This document shows positions 22,418-31,892 of a DNA stretch of 64,000 nt, one piece after another. Source of the DNA: Cohnella caldifontis. GTDB taxonomy: Bacteria; Bacillota; Bacilli; Paenibacillales; Paenibacillaceae. Numbering within the stretch: the first letter of the stretch is position 1; each line of letters begins with the position of its first letter. The notes beneath the pieces were generated by a model. The model saw nothing but the letters and a program-made list of their open reading frames with translations, ran no database searches and was not told the DNA's origin. The position numbers were made by a program, and so were the translations under genes. The stretch is taken from positions 1-64,000 of the forward strand of contig NZ_JAQZSJ010000018.1 in NCBI RefSeq assembly GCF_029360585.1, in the 5' to 3' direction.

Positions 22418-23989
22418 ATGGCCTCGGCGAAGCTTACGAACCGTTTGGACGACACCCTTCAAGATCTGGATCGGGAATTGGGGAAGAACAGCGATTTCAA
22501 GGTTCGCCGATTTCGCGTCTTCGGACGATACCCCGCGGCGATGCTGCATTTCAGCAACATCAACGATCAGGAACTGATCAACACGAACATCCTGAAAGCC
22601 CTGATGTACCTTCCCCCGCATCTTCCGGAGACGGACCGGACTTCGGAGCAATTGAAATCCGCGATCCTTCAAGACGCCTTATACCATAGCGAAAGCAAGT
22701 TCGAGCGCGAGATGTCCGCCGTCGTCGTCGCCCTCCTCCGGGGCGATACCGCCGTCGTCGTCGACGGCCTGGACGAAGCCTTGCTGATCGGCACGAGGCA
22801 AATCGACAAACGCGGCATCGACCAGCCGGCCACGGAGCAGGTGATCCGCGGGCCCCGGGAAGGCTTCATCGAACCGCTGGCCACGAACATCGCTTTGATC
22901 CGCTACCGGTTGCCGACGAAGTCCCTGCGGGTCGAGACCCTGGTGCTCGGGGAAAGAAGCCATTCGCAAATCGCCGTCTGTTACTTGGAAGACGTCGCGA
23001 GCCCCAAGCTGGTATCGGAGGTCAAAAAGCGCTTGTCCAATATCCGCCTGCCTGCCATCCTGGATACGGGTTACCTGGAACAATACATCGAAGACAACAA
23101 TATTTCTCCGTTCCCCCAAGTCCAATACACCGAAAGGCCGGACAAGGTGGTCGCCAATCTGCTGGAGGGCCGCGTCGCCATCCTGGCGGACGGCTCTCCG
23201 TTGGCGTTGGTCGTGCCCACCGTCTTCAACCAGTTCTACCAAACCGTCGAAGATTACACCGAACGGTTCCTGCTCATGAGCGCCATTCGGCTTGCGCGAC
23301 TGGTCGCGTTGATCTTTTCCCTCATCTTTTCATCCCTGTACGTGGCGATCATCTCCTACAACCCCGAGCTGATTCCGACCGAATTCGCCGTCGCCGTCGC
23401 GGGCGGGCGGGCCGGCGTCCCGTTTCCGGCCATCGTCGAGGTGCTCGTGATGGAGATCACGATGGAAGTACTCCGGGAGGCGACGATCCGCCTGCCCCAG
23501 CAGGTCGGCGGCGCCCTGTCGATCGTCGGCGTCCTGGTCATCGGCCAAGCGGCGGTCGCCGCGGGCTTCGCCAGCCCGATCACCGTCGTCATCATCGCGC
23601 TTACGACGATCGGCTCTTTCGCCACGCCTGCCTATAACGCCGCGCTGGCCTTGCGGCTGCTGCGGTTTCCGATCATCGTCATGGCCGGCGTGTTCGGCTT
23701 GTACGGGATCGTGATCGGATTGATCCTGATCGTCAACCATCTGCTGTCCTTGAAATCGTTCGGGGTTCCCTATCTGAGTCCGCTGGTGCCGGGCAATTTC
23801 AACGGCATGAAGGATTTGCTGATCCGCGCGCCGCTCTTCAGCATGAAGAAGCGGCCCGCCTTCCTGTATCCGCGGGATGCCACGCGCCGGAGTTCGGCGT
23901 CCGTGTCTGCGCTCAAGGAACCGCCGTCCGACGTGCTGAGTCCGGCGAACAACAGGGAGAACGATCCGCCAAAGGAGCCGCTGCCATGA
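22418..23989 (+). CDS. Spore germination protein, GerA family (GerKA-like)
   Basis: This 523-residue A-subunit of a germinant receptor has an N-terminal soluble region of ~270 residues (including DTAVVVDGLDEALLIGTRQ and RGPREGFIEPLATNIALI) and a membrane domain (LARLVALIFSLIFSSLYVAI; GVPFPAIVEVLVMEITMEV). GerA-type complexes sit in the spore inner membrane and trigger germination on binding amino acids or sugars. The operon order A-B-C is canonical. I place the start at the ATG at 22418 behind AGGGTG; an earlier ATG at 22396 lies in another frame. It overlaps the next gene by ATGA. Confidence 0.94.
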   Translation: MASAKLTNRLDDTLQDLDRELGKNSDFKVRRFRVFGRYPAAMLHFSNINDQELINTNILKALMYLPPHLPETDRTSEQLKSAILQDALYHSESKFEREMSAVVVALLRGDTAVVVDGLDEALLIGTRQIDKRGIDQPATEQVIRGPREGFIEPLATNIALIRYRLPTKSLRVETLVLGERSHSQIAVCYLEDVASPKLVSEVKKRLSNIRLPAILDTGYLEQYIEDNNISPFPQVQYTERPDKVVANLLEGRVAILADGSPLALVVPTVFNQFYQTVEDYTERFLLMSAIRLARLVALIFSLIFSSLYVAIISYNPELIPTEFAVAVAGGRAGVPFPAIVEVLVMEITMEVLREATIRLPQQVGGALSIVGVLVIGQAAVAAGFASPITVVIIALTTIGSFATPAYNAALALRLLRFPIIVMAGVFGLYGIVIGLILIVNHLLSLKSFGVPYLSPLVPGNFNGMKDLLIRAPLFSMKKRPAFLYPRDATRRSSASVSALKEPPSDVLSPANNRENDPPKEPLP

Positions 23990-25131
23990 GATCCGACCGT
24001 GAAATCACCATGATCCAATTAGGCTCGGTCGTTTCCAGTTCCATCATCGGAGTCGGCATTCTGCCTCTCCCGCTGTTCGCGGTAAGGGCAGGGGGAGCCG
24101 GCGCCCCCCTCGTCGCGATGCTCGGCTCCATGATCGGGTTTGCGGGGATCTGGCTCCTGGTCGCCCTGGGCAAGCGTTTTCCGCGGGAAACCTTCGTGCA
24201 ATACAGCCAGTCGATCGTCGGCAAATGGCCAGCGGCGGTCGGAAGCCTGCTCATCATCGTCTATTTCACCGTTCTCACCGCGTTCGGCGCGAGGGAATTC
24301 GGCGAGGTCGTCATTACCTCCGTGCTGAAGAACACGCCGGTCGAAGTCACCGTCATCGTCATGCTCCTTTTGACGGCCGTTTCCTGCCGGCAGGACTTGA
24401 CCGCCTTCGCTTACATCCAGTATTTCTACTTGCCGGTCATTCTCGTTCCGGCCTGGCTGATCGTGATTTTGTCCTTGAAAAACGCCGACTTCATCAACCT
24501 TCTTCCCCTCTGGGGCAACGAGCCTCAGGGCATCTGGAGAGGGGGGCTTTCCATCGCCAACCTGTTCCAGACATCGTTCGTCATTTCCTGCATCATCCCG
24601 GCCATGAAGCATCCGAACAAAGCGTTGATCCCCTGCGTATGGGGGACCGTGCTTGCCGGGGCGATGTATGTGGCGATCGTGGCGGCGGCGGTCGGGGTAT
24701 TCGGAGCGGAGGAGATCCGGCTGCTGCTCTGGCCGACGCTCGAGCTGGCCAAGACGACCTCCCTGCCCGCCAACGTGCTCGAACGGATGGATGCCGCCTT
24801 CCTGTCCATATGGGTGACCGCCGTCTTCACCACCCTGCATTGCAGTTACACGCTGACCGTGGTTTCGATGGCGGATCTGTTCAAGCTGAAAGATTACCGG
24901 GCGCTGCCGATCTTCCTGCTTCCCCTCGTCTTCATGCTGGCGATGCAGCCGCAAAGCATCGTCCAAATGTACACCACCATCCATTTCATCGGGCAATTGG
25001 GTTTATTGCTTACGATCGGCTATCCCGCGGTTCTGCTTCTGATCGCCCTCGCCAGGGGAAAAAGGAGTGACGGAGTTGACCGGAAATCGCTGGAGAAGAA
25101 CGGCTTGCCGGATCTTCCCGCTTCTGATTAG
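23986..25131 (+). CDS. Spore germination permease, GerB family
   Basis: This 381-residue protein has ten hydrophobic segments of the APC-superfamily GerB type: ITMIQLGSVVSSSIIGVGIL at the start, SRQDLTAFAYIQYFYLPVI-like in the middle and FQTSFVISCIIPAM near the centre. GerB subunits bind the germinant. It overlaps the A gene by 4 bases and the C gene by 56 bases, so all three are coupled. Confidence 0.94.
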   Translation: MRSDREITMIQLGSVVSSSIIGVGILPLPLFAVRAGGAGAPLVAMLGSMIGFAGIWLLVALGKRFPRETFVQYSQSIVGKWPAAVGSLLIIVYFTVLTAFGAREFGEVVITSVLKNTPVEVTVIVMLLLTAVSCRQDLTAFAYIQYFYLPVILVPAWLIVILSLKNADFINLLPLWGNEPQGIWRGGLSIANLFQTSFVISCIIPAMKHPNKALIPCVWGTVLAGAMYVAIVAAAVGVFGAEEIRLLLWPTLELAKTTSLPANVLERMDAAFLSIWVTAVFTTLHCSYTLTVVSMADLFKLKDYRALPIFLLPLVFMLAMQPQSIVQMYTTIHFIGQLGLLLTIGYPAVLLLIALARGKRSDGVDRKSLEKNGLPDLPASD

Positions 25132-26311
25132 CTTCCCGTTGCTCGGCGGCTGCTGGGACCGCCTGGAGCTCGAGGAACGGGCCGTCATACTCGGCGTCGC
25201 CGTCGACGATGCGGAATCCGGACCGGCGGAAGAAGGCGACGTAACCCATATGCCCGATTTCGAGCCGGCTCCGGAGCAGCCGATGTACCGGCTCACCGTC
25301 CAAATCGCCTTGCCGGGCAGAATCCCGCTCGGTCCGGGCGGCGGAGGCGGAGGCGGCGGAGGCACCAGCAAGCCGTCGGAAACGGTCTGGATCGTCGGCG
25401 TGACCGGGCATACGATCGACGACGCGATGATGAATTTGCAGCAAAAGCTGTCGGCTCCGCTTTTTCTCGGGCATTTGCGGGTCATCGTCGTATCGGAGAA
25501 AATCGCGCGAAGAGGATTTTCGAACCTGAACGATTATCTCCGCCGCAATCCCGAGGTGCGGAGAATGGCCTGGATGATGATTTCCGCGGGCAAAGCCGAA
25601 GAGGTGATCCGGACCCATCCTCCGTTGGAACGGGTGCCGACCATGTACGTGATTTCCACGCTTGACAATGCGGCCCGGACGGGCAAATTCCCGCAGACGT
25701 TCGCGGGCATGTTCTGGAGCAACTCTTCGAAAAAAGGCCAGGAGGGCGTGCTTCCCTACGTGAGGCTGAAAGAAGAACAGACGCTGGAAATCGCGGGTTT
25801 GGCGATGTTCCGCTCCGACCGCATGGTCGCCTCCTCGAGCCCTCTCCAAATCGCGGCATACATGGGCATCAAACATATCAACCCGGGCGGCTATCGTGGC
25901 ATCGTGCAGATCGGCGGCGATTCGCTGACGATCTATTCCACGCACCGCAGCTCCAAAATCCGGGTTCGGATCCGGGACGGTCAGCCCGCGTTTACCGTCG
26001 ACATCGGCATCGAAGCCAACGTGGAGGAGAAGTCGAACGAATCCGTCTCGCTCAGCAACGAAACCATTTTAAGGGAATTGGAAAAAATCGGGGGACAATC
26101 CACACAGGAGCTTTATCAAGGCCTCGTGGAAAAAACCCAGCAATACGGCTCCGACATCTTCGGTTTCGGCGAATACGTCCGGGCGAAAAAACCGGGATTC
26201 TGGAACGCGCAAGTCAAGACCAAAGAGAAATGGCAGCGGATGTATAAGGAAGCGTCCATCGACGTGAATTTGAAAATCCATATCCGCAGAATCGGCATGA
26301 AAGCCGAATGA
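25076..26311 (+). CDS. Spore germination lipoprotein, Ger(x)C family
   Basis: This ~411-residue lipoprotein has lipobox LLGGC (C26), then WDRLELEERAVILGVAVD, the GerC first-domain signature, with DYLRRNPEVRRMAWMMI and, in the C-terminal domain, ELYQGLVEKTQQYGSDIFGFGE. It is the third part of the germinant receptor and sits on the outer face of the spore inner membrane. A run of nine glycines (after PLGPG) is unusual. The TTG at 25076 is preferred because AAGGAG is 8 bases upstream; a GTG at 25067 would be too close to it. Confidence 0.92.
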   Translation: MTGNRWRRTACRIFPLLISFPLLGGCWDRLELEERAVILGVAVDDAESGPAEEGDVTHMPDFEPAPEQPMYRLTVQIALPGRIPLGPGGGGGGGGGTSKPSETVWIVGVTGHTIDDAMMNLQQKLSAPLFLGHLRVIVVSEKIARRGFSNLNDYLRRNPEVRRMAWMMISAGKAEEVIRTHPPLERVPTMYVISTLDNAARTGKFPQTFAGMFWSNSSKKGQEGVLPYVRLKEEQTLEIAGLAMFRSDRMVASSSPLQIAAYMGIKHINPGGYRGIVQIGGDSLTIYSTHRSSKIRVRIRDGQPAFTVDIGIEANVEEKSNESVSLSNETILRELEKIGGQSTQELYQGLVEKTQQYGSDIFGFGEYVRAKKPGFWNAQVKTKEKWQRMYKEASIDVNLKIHIRRIGMKAE

Positions 26312-26326
26312 ACGGAGGATGGCCTC

Positions 26327-26515
26327 TTGGTATCCGGATCGACGTTAAGCTATTCCGTCATGCTGTGGATCGCCACCGGCTTGTTCCTGCTTCGGATCGA
26401 CGCGGTCGGCTTCAAGCTCGCCCGTCTGGAAACGGAAAGAAAGTCGACCCGGTTCGCCGGTTGGTTCAACCTCGCGGTCGGCTGCGCGCTGATGGCGTGG
26501 GTGATGTTCCGTTGA
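26327..26515 (+). CDS. Small membrane protein, CLC_0170 family
   Basis: This 62-residue protein has two hydrophobic helices (LSYSVMLWIATGLFLLRID and FNLAVGCALMAWVMF) joined by a basic loop (KLARLETERKSTRFAGW). That is the CLC_0170 pattern, small proteins that recur at the end of ger operons in Paenibacillus and Clostridium. It starts with TTG behind GGAGGATGG, 15 bases after GerC. This class fits the D-subunit-like small proteins of germinant receptors, but no function is established for this family. Confidence 0.75.
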   Translation: MVSGSTLSYSVMLWIATGLFLLRIDAVGFKLARLETERKSTRFAGWFNLAVGCALMAWVMFR

Positions 26516-26520
26516 ACGCA

Positions 26521-26581
26521 AAGAAACCTCCCTTCGGGTGAACCGGACGGTTCCGGCGCCCCTGCGAAAGGGAGGTTTCTT
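26521..26581 (+). terminator. Terminator of the germination operon
   Basis: AAGAAACCTCCCTT pairs with AAGGGAGGTTTCTT, a 14-bp stem; the 33-base loop itself can fold (CCGGACGGTTCCGG). Confidence 0.75.
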
Positions 26582-26629
26582 CGTCTAGAAAAAAAAGCAG
26601 TGAACGACTCTAGGCGGCAAGATCCGGAA

Positions 26630-27127
26630 TCAATGCCCGGCCCGCATGGCCGCGGTTTCTTCCTCGTTCGGTCCGTACACGCCGGGAGGAACGAGTCCGG
26701 CCTGGCGCATCAGGACCGTCATCTGGCCGCGGTGATGGATTTGATGGCGTACGACTAACTCGAGCAATCCGGCATACGTCATGCTCCGTCCGAAAAGCTG
26801 CAGCGTCTCGGACAGCTTCGCGTCCGTCCATTGCGCCTTCAGCGCGGCGACGGCGGAGTCGCTGGCCTTGCGGTAGCCGTCGGCGATTTCTTGGGCGCGA
26901 TTCGGCATCGAGGCGTTGAATGCCGGGCCGTCGACCTGCACGCCGCCTGCGGCGAGCATGCCGGTCACGCTGGTCGTCAAATGCCAGGCTAATTCGCCCA
27001 GCTTTCTTCCTTTGGTCTCCGTGACCGCCTGCGTCAAAGACGCGTCCGTCAAGGCAGAGAGCACGTTTAGCGTAAGCGAGGACTCCTGCGCCCAGTCGTC
27101 CGCGAACTGTTGGATCGATTGGTACAT
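26630..27127 (-). CDS. DinB family protein
   Basis: This 165-residue four-helix protein has the DinB metal-site pattern: a histidine in the second helix (KLGELAWHLTTS) and HxxxH in the last (VVRHQIHHRGQMTVLMRQ), then the typical tail GLVPPGVYGPNEEE. DinB/YfiT members are metal-dependent, and some are bacillithiol S-transferases (BstA); the ending resembles many Bacillales stress-related paralogues. The ATG at 27127 has GGAGACC upstream; longer in-frame reading would overlap the kinase remnant. Confidence 0.85.
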   Translation of the reverse strand: MYQSIQQFADDWAQESSLTLNVLSALTDASLTQAVTETKGRKLGELAWHLTTSVTGMLAAGGVQVDGPAFNASMPNRAQEIADGYRKASDSAVAALKAQWTDAKLSETLQLFGRSMTYAGLLELVVRHQIHHRGQMTVLMRQAGLVPPGVYGPNEEETAAMRAGH

Positions 27128-27723
27128 CCGTCTCGGTCTCCTTTCGGGAATAGGTTGGCAGAACCATGATAACACTCGAAAGAAGCCGTCCGCAAATGCT
27201 TCGCCAGCACCGTCAGCACCAGGAAGAGGAAAAAAGTTCCGGCGTGACCGGCCGATCGTTCCGAACCGGAAATGACGTACGCCGCTCCGGTACTGCCGTC
27301 CCCGAACGCAAGCTCCATTTTCCGGATGCGATCCCGCCCCGCCATGCCATGGTCCCACCCCCACGGGCGGCGTTCCGAGCCGTTCCCCGGATCCGACGGT
27401 TCGCCGTTCAACCCGGTCGCGTCATAGCCTGGAGAAGCGAAGGTCCGATTGCCGTTCCGCGTGACGACGAGCCCCGCCTGCAGCCCGCGCAGCCGTTCGT
27501 CCGCTTTGGCCAGAAAGGCGGGATCGGCGAACCGGTCGGGTTCCGTCTCCGCCAGGAACGCCAGGCCCGCGATCCATTCCTCCCGCTGGTCGTAGGCGTG
27601 CCGCGAATCGGGAGAACCGTCCTTCCAATTCGAAGAGAGCAAGCCCGCGATCAAGGCGAACAGAAGGACGGGGATAAACGTCATCGCGAGATAGGAAAAC
27701 ACGAGCCGGGTCTTGATGGACAT
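27067..27723 (-). pseudogene. Truncated sensor histidine kinase (N-terminal fragment only)
   Basis: From an ATG with AGGAGG 7-8 bases upstream the reading gives MSIKTRLVFSYLAMTFIPVL, a typical kinase N-terminus with a first membrane helix. An extracellular domain of ~110 residues and the start of a second helix (GTFFLFLVLTVLA) follow. After that the sequence becomes unrelated (KHLRTASFECYHGS...) and runs on into the DinB gene. HAMP, HisKA and HATPase parts are missing and no matching regulator is near. A deletion that removed the kinase core is the simplest explanation. Confidence 0.65.
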
Positions 27724-27840
27724 GGATCGGCCTCCTTCGCTCGCCGGCTGCTCTTCTTCCATCCTAAAGGGAAAGTCTAAAGCGGCTCTAAACCAAATCT
27801 TAAAAAAATATAAAACCGGCTGTTAGGGCGAAAAAAATAA

Positions 27841-27869
27841 CGGTGCCGAGAGCTTCGCCCCCGGCACCG
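27841..27869 (-). terminator. Terminator ending the large minus-strand locus
   Basis: In the minus-strand transcript CGGTGCCG pairs with CGGCACCG over a 13-base loop, followed directly by TTATTTTTTT. This is a textbook rho-independent terminator for the gene ending at 27912. Confidence 0.88.
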
Positions 27870-27911
27870 TCTTCGTCATGATGTTCACAAACACTCTCGG
27901 GCTTTCCCGTC

Positions 27912-29948
27912 CTAATCCAACTTCAAAGCGTCGGCGTAAGCCATCGCTTCCTGGGCAGCGTAGAGAATGAGGCCGACGCACCAGGAATGGGACAGCGTCA
28001 GCATCATCCCTTTGGGCTGGAAGCAGTTCGTGTTGTAGAACCGCTCCGTCACCATGCCCTTGTACGCGTTGAAGTCCCCGTCCTCCCGGGCGATAAACTG
28101 GAGGAAACACGCGATGTGATCGCGGGTCCGGTCCAGGTAATAGGCGTCCCCGGTATATTTCCACAGGCGGAGCATCTCCGGCACGCAGACGAGCCCGTAG
28201 TTGTGGAGATGCTGGTTGGACGCCGAGGCCTGGTCCGCTCCCCGCGAGCGGTAATCGTACTGCCTGAGCAGCGTGAACTCCGGGAACTCCAAATTGTACG
28301 TATAGCGGAACGTCATCATCCAATCCGCCGCGCTCGAAGCGAGCTTCAGCCATTCCGGGTCGCGGTCGGATTCGTACAGCAGCACGTAGGACATGACCGC
28401 GTTGTAGGCATCCTCCGACGTCGGCGTCAGGTGGACGTCTTCCGGCGCGCCGTAAATGTACTCGTCCAGCACGAAACGCTTGTAGTAACCGCCGGCTTTG
28501 CGAGCCGCTTCGGCAAAGGCCGCTTCGCCGAAACAGGAAGCCCCTTCGAGCAGCGCGGCGATCCACAGCAGTCCCCCTGCGCCGTCCCATTCCTCGACGT
28601 CACCGGTTTCGCAATGGTAGTAGGAGCCGAAATTGCCGTCCTCCCGCTGGTGAGTCCGCGCGTACCGGAGATTCGACAGCACGGCCTTCTCCCACTCCGG
28701 GTGCGAATGGCCTTGGCTTTGCTCAAACGCGAGCGCACGCGTCATGAACAGGGTCGCTTCCGCGATCGTGCGCGCCTGCAGCCACGTCGATTTCGGATTC
28801 CAGCCCGCCGTCCAGCCTCGGCCTTCGACCCAGGACGCCCAGAACGTGCCGTTCGGCGCGATGCCCGACGCGACTTTGTCGAGCACGCCGATGCCTGCGT
28901 CGACGTAGGAGTCGTTGCCGTGTCTCCGCCCGTAGGCAAGCAGGGCGTAAGCGTACGGGGCGCCGCTTACCCATCCGACGTGCATATGGGGACGGTCGCC
29001 CATTCCTTTGACGTTGTTGTTGAATTCGCGGTCGAACGCCGCCGTCTCGTACAGCAGCTGATTTTCGGGGTGATAGTGCCACGTAAACAAGCCGTACGCG
29101 GTCAATTCGGCCGCCTTCTCCAAGCCCATCCAAGGATTCAGCCCATGCTTTTCCTCGTGGAGGCGGTACATCCGGCGAAGGAACGGATCGTAAGCATGGG
29201 GGGCGGCTTCGGCCGCATACACCTTCCAGCGCAGCGTCACCGTTTGTCCCGGCTCGAACCGGTACGCCTGACGGTCCGCCGGGGCAGGCACGGCACCGCC
29301 GACGAACGTCACCGGCTCTTCGCGGTAAGGAAAGTTCAGCCAGATCGAGGTTCCCTCGGCGTTGCCCCGGAAGCCGAGCCCGCCGAGGCCGAGCTCCGAC
29401 GTCTCGTCCGCGCACAGCGCCCCGCACATGCCGCCGTTCCAGACGAATACAGCCGGAAGCGCCGCCCGGTCGGCGCGGAACGACCAGAAGTCCGACACCA
29501 TCTTCGCGGGATCTCCGCCGTTGTAATCATAGCGGGGATAAGGGCGCAGGTTTTTCTCGAAGCGGTTTTCCTTGTAAAAGGCGCCGGGGATCATCCAATC
29601 GGGACGTCCCGGGCCGATCAGCCCGCATCGGACCGTCAGTCCGTAATCGGCTGGCCGATCGCCTTTGTACGTCAGCGTCAGGGTGACGTCGAACCCGCCG
29701 CCTTCCCCGGACACGGCGGTCCAGGCGGTATCGGCTTCGAATAACGCGGATGCTCCGGTTGCCCGGAATCCGTCTCCGGTCGGCTGGACGTCCCGAATCG
29801 GGACGTCGCCGGCCTCGCCGGACTCTGGGCTCCACGCCTCAAGGATCGAGGAGAACCGCAGGTACGTATCGCCGTCCTGTCCGTTTGGAGGGTACAACCG
29901 GATTTCAGACCCGGCCGCCGATTCATTGCGCATAACGCTCCATTTCAT
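27912..29948 (-). CDS. Uncharacterised (alpha/alpha)6-type glycoside-hydrolase-like protein
   Basis: This 678-residue protein could not be assigned to a numbered family. The first ~230 residues look like a beta-sandwich (DGDTYLRFSSILEAWSP...). From ~260 the helical repeats resemble six-hairpin glycosidases and lyases: LNPWMGLEKAAELTAYGLFT, EFNNNVKGMGDRPHMHVGW, WVEGRGWTAGWNPKST, QREDGNFGSYY. There is no signal peptide, so it is cytoplasmic. As last gene of the glycan locus, 29 bases after the GH20 gene, it probably hydrolyses an oligosaccharide. Candidate acids are in the HMHVGW and EEWDGAGGL regions, but I cannot name them. Confidence 0.75.
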   Translation of the reverse strand: MKWSVMRNESAAGSEIRLYPPNGQDGDTYLRFSSILEAWSPESGEAGDVPIRDVQPTGDGFRATGASALFEADTAWTAVSGEGGGFDVTLTLTYKGDRPADYGLTVRCGLIGPGRPDWMIPGAFYKENRFEKNLRPYPRYDYNGGDPAKMVSDFWSFRADRAALPAVFVWNGGMCGALCADETSELGLGGLGFRGNAEGTSIWLNFPYREEPVTFVGGAVPAPADRQAYRFEPGQTVTLRWKVYAAEAAPHAYDPFLRRMYRLHEEKHGLNPWMGLEKAAELTAYGLFTWHYHPENQLLYETAAFDREFNNNVKGMGDRPHMHVGWVSGAPYAYALLAYGRRHGNDSYVDAGIGVLDKVASGIAPNGTFWASWVEGRGWTAGWNPKSTWLQARTIAEATLFMTRALAFEQSQGHSHPEWEKAVLSNLRYARTHQREDGNFGSYYHCETGDVEEWDGAGGLLWIAALLEGASCFGEAAFAEAARKAGGYYKRFVLDEYIYGAPEDVHLTPTSEDAYNAVMSYVLLYESDRDPEWLKLASSAADWMMTFRYTYNLEFPEFTLLRQYDYRSRGADQASASNQHLHNYGLVCVPEMLRLWKYTGDAYYLDRTRDHIACFLQFIAREDGDFNAYKGMVTERFYNTNCFQPKGMMLTLSHSWCVGLILYAAQEAMAYADALKLD

Positions 29949-29977
29949 GACGCTTCACCTCGGAGTTTTTCCTGTCG

Positions 29978-31870
29978 TTAACTGAATACGCTCGCGGTCA
30001 CGACCCGGTGGTAAGCGCCGCAGCCGAGCGCGCCCTCCGGCATTTTCCACGGCGCGTCGTAATACAGCCGCTTCTCTTCCAATTCTTCGATCCGGTCGAT
30101 CGTCCCGTCCAAAAATTGCCCGATCCGGTGGCGCGCGGTCTCCAGCCGGGAGAGCACGCCTCCATAGCGGATGTCGAGGACCTCCCAGCCGAACGGCTTG
30201 TTGAACGCCAGCCACAGCGCCCGGTGCCGCTTGCGCAGCTGATCCGTCTCTTCCGTCAGGCTTTCCAGCTCGGAGGCGATGGCGTTCAGCTTCTCCCGGT
30301 CGCGTTCGTCGTATGCCGCTTTCAGCCGGAGGCCGGCGTCCCATTTCCGCACCAGCACCCGGGCGAGTTGCGCGTAGAAGCCGAAGATTCGGCGCCATTC
30401 GCCTGCGCGTTCCGCGGCCTGCTCCATTTGCGCGGCCAAATCGGCGTAATGCTCCCGCAGCGCCGGAAAAGGCTTGACGTTCTCGTCGAACAAGCCGATC
30501 AACACGTCTTGCCAGAGCAGGAACTTGGACGGATTGGATTCGTGCACGTTGCCCTCGGAGACGCCCGGCGTCTCGTCGAATCTCCGAAGCGCGAAGAAAT
30601 CTTCCAGCTCTCCGCCCGCGCACAAGCGGAACCGCTTGGCCAGTTCTTCGCGGTCGACTTCGTCCGCATACCCGTGCTCGGCGAACAGCTGCAGCCCCGC
30701 GAGGCCGGCCATGATGCTGGTCTCGGCGCCGTTATCGCCCCACATCGTGGCGAACACGTCGCGCACGCCTTCGTCCTTGCACGCCCGGAGCGCGGCTTCC
30801 GTCGTCAGGAGCGTCTTCCCGTAGTTCGGGGCTACGCTTCCCCAGGTCCAGACGCCGCCGGCGAAGACGGGCATGGAACCGAACGCCTTGTGCTTGCGGA
30901 TGAACGCTTGATAGAAATCGGCGTCGCGGTGATAGTAGTCCCAATAGACGAAACGGACGTTCCCGGGCATCCCGGCGATGACGTCGTCCGGCACGACGGC
31001 GTCCGAATCGTAATAGTTGCCGGTTTTGGATCCGAGCCGGAAATACATGTCGCTCCAGATCATCGGGGTCAGCCCGAATTCCCCGCAAATGTCCACGACC
31101 TTCTTCAGATGCTCGTTCATGATGTCGAAACGTTTGCGGTATCCGTTTTGGTCCAAATACCGGCCGAGTCCGAGTTGATGGGCTTCGTCCATCCCGATGT
31201 GGATCGTCCGGCTGCGCAGCGGCTCCGATGCCGCGCGGATCATGTCGCGGATGAACGCGTACGTCTTATCGGATCCGGCCAGCAGAATGTCCGGCGTGTC
31301 GCGCATGTCCGCGGCATAGTTCCATTTCAACGCTTCCGTCAGATGCGCCAGCGTCTGGATGCAGGGCACGAGCTCGATGCCTAGGCTGGCCGCGTAATCG
31401 TCGCAGGCCTTCATTTCTTCCCGCGTATATCTTCCGCGCATGTAGCCGAAATAGGGATAGTCGTCGATTTCGAAGGTATCTTCGGTGTACAGCATAAGAC
31501 GGTTCAGCCCCATCAGCGCCATGGCGCGGAGCAGCCGTTTCACCGAACCGACCGTGAGGACGGCGTTGCGGGAGACGTCGATCATCGCGCCGTTCGTCCC
31601 GAAGCGCGGACGTTCGACTCGGCGGAAGGTATTTTCCGCGGACTCCCGTTTCAGTTGCGCCCACAGCCCGAGCGCCCGGAAGAAATGGATCGGCCGATCG
31701 TACCGGATGCGGCCTCTCCCGTTCTTGAACGAAGCTTCCAGCGTGCCGTCGCCCGATTTTTCGACGATGATTTCAATGCCTTCCGGGTTCGGGGAAATCC
31801 CCAGTTCCCCGGCCAGAAGCCCGATCCCCGTCTCCAAACCTTCCAACTTTCCGTTCAAGCGCAATTCCAT
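29978..31870 (-). CDS. Beta-N-acetylhexosaminidase, GH20
   Basis: This ~630-residue enzyme has an N-terminal alpha/beta GH20b-like domain (IEIIVEKSGDGTLEAS) and a TIM barrel (RFGTNGAMIDVSRNAVLTV; MGLNRLMLYTEDTFEI). The acid/assisting pair is D228-E229 in HIGMDEAHQLG; the mechanism uses the substrate N-acetyl group. It would remove terminal beta-GlcNAc or GalNAc inside the cell. The ATG at 31870 is used, 11 bases from GGAGG; the upstream in-frame GTG is fused to the ribosome-binding site. It fits with the mannosidases and the GlcNAc-type kinase in the same locus. Confidence 0.9.
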   Translation of the reverse strand: MELRLNGKLEGLETGIGLLAGELGISPNPEGIEIIVEKSGDGTLEASFKNGRGRIRYDRPIHFFRALGLWAQLKRESAENTFRRVERPRFGTNGAMIDVSRNAVLTVGSVKRLLRAMALMGLNRLMLYTEDTFEIDDYPYFGYMRGRYTREEMKACDDYAASLGIELVPCIQTLAHLTEALKWNYAADMRDTPDILLAGSDKTYAFIRDMIRAASEPLRSRTIHIGMDEAHQLGLGRYLDQNGYRKRFDIMNEHLKKVVDICGEFGLTPMIWSDMYFRLGSKTGNYYDSDAVVPDDVIAGMPGNVRFVYWDYYHRDADFYQAFIRKHKAFGSMPVFAGGVWTWGSVAPNYGKTLLTTEAALRACKDEGVRDVFATMWGDNGAETSIMAGLAGLQLFAEHGYADEVDREELAKRFRLCAGGELEDFFALRRFDETPGVSEGNVHESNPSKFLLWQDVLIGLFDENVKPFPALREHYADLAAQMEQAAERAGEWRRIFGFYAQLARVLVRKWDAGLRLKAAYDERDREKLNAIASELESLTEETDQLRKRHRALWLAFNKPFGWEVLDIRYGGVLSRLETARHRIGQFLDGTIDRIEELEEKRLYYDAPWKMPEGALGCGAYHRVVTASVFS

Positions 31871-31892
31871 CGTTTTCGCCACCTCCGTATGC

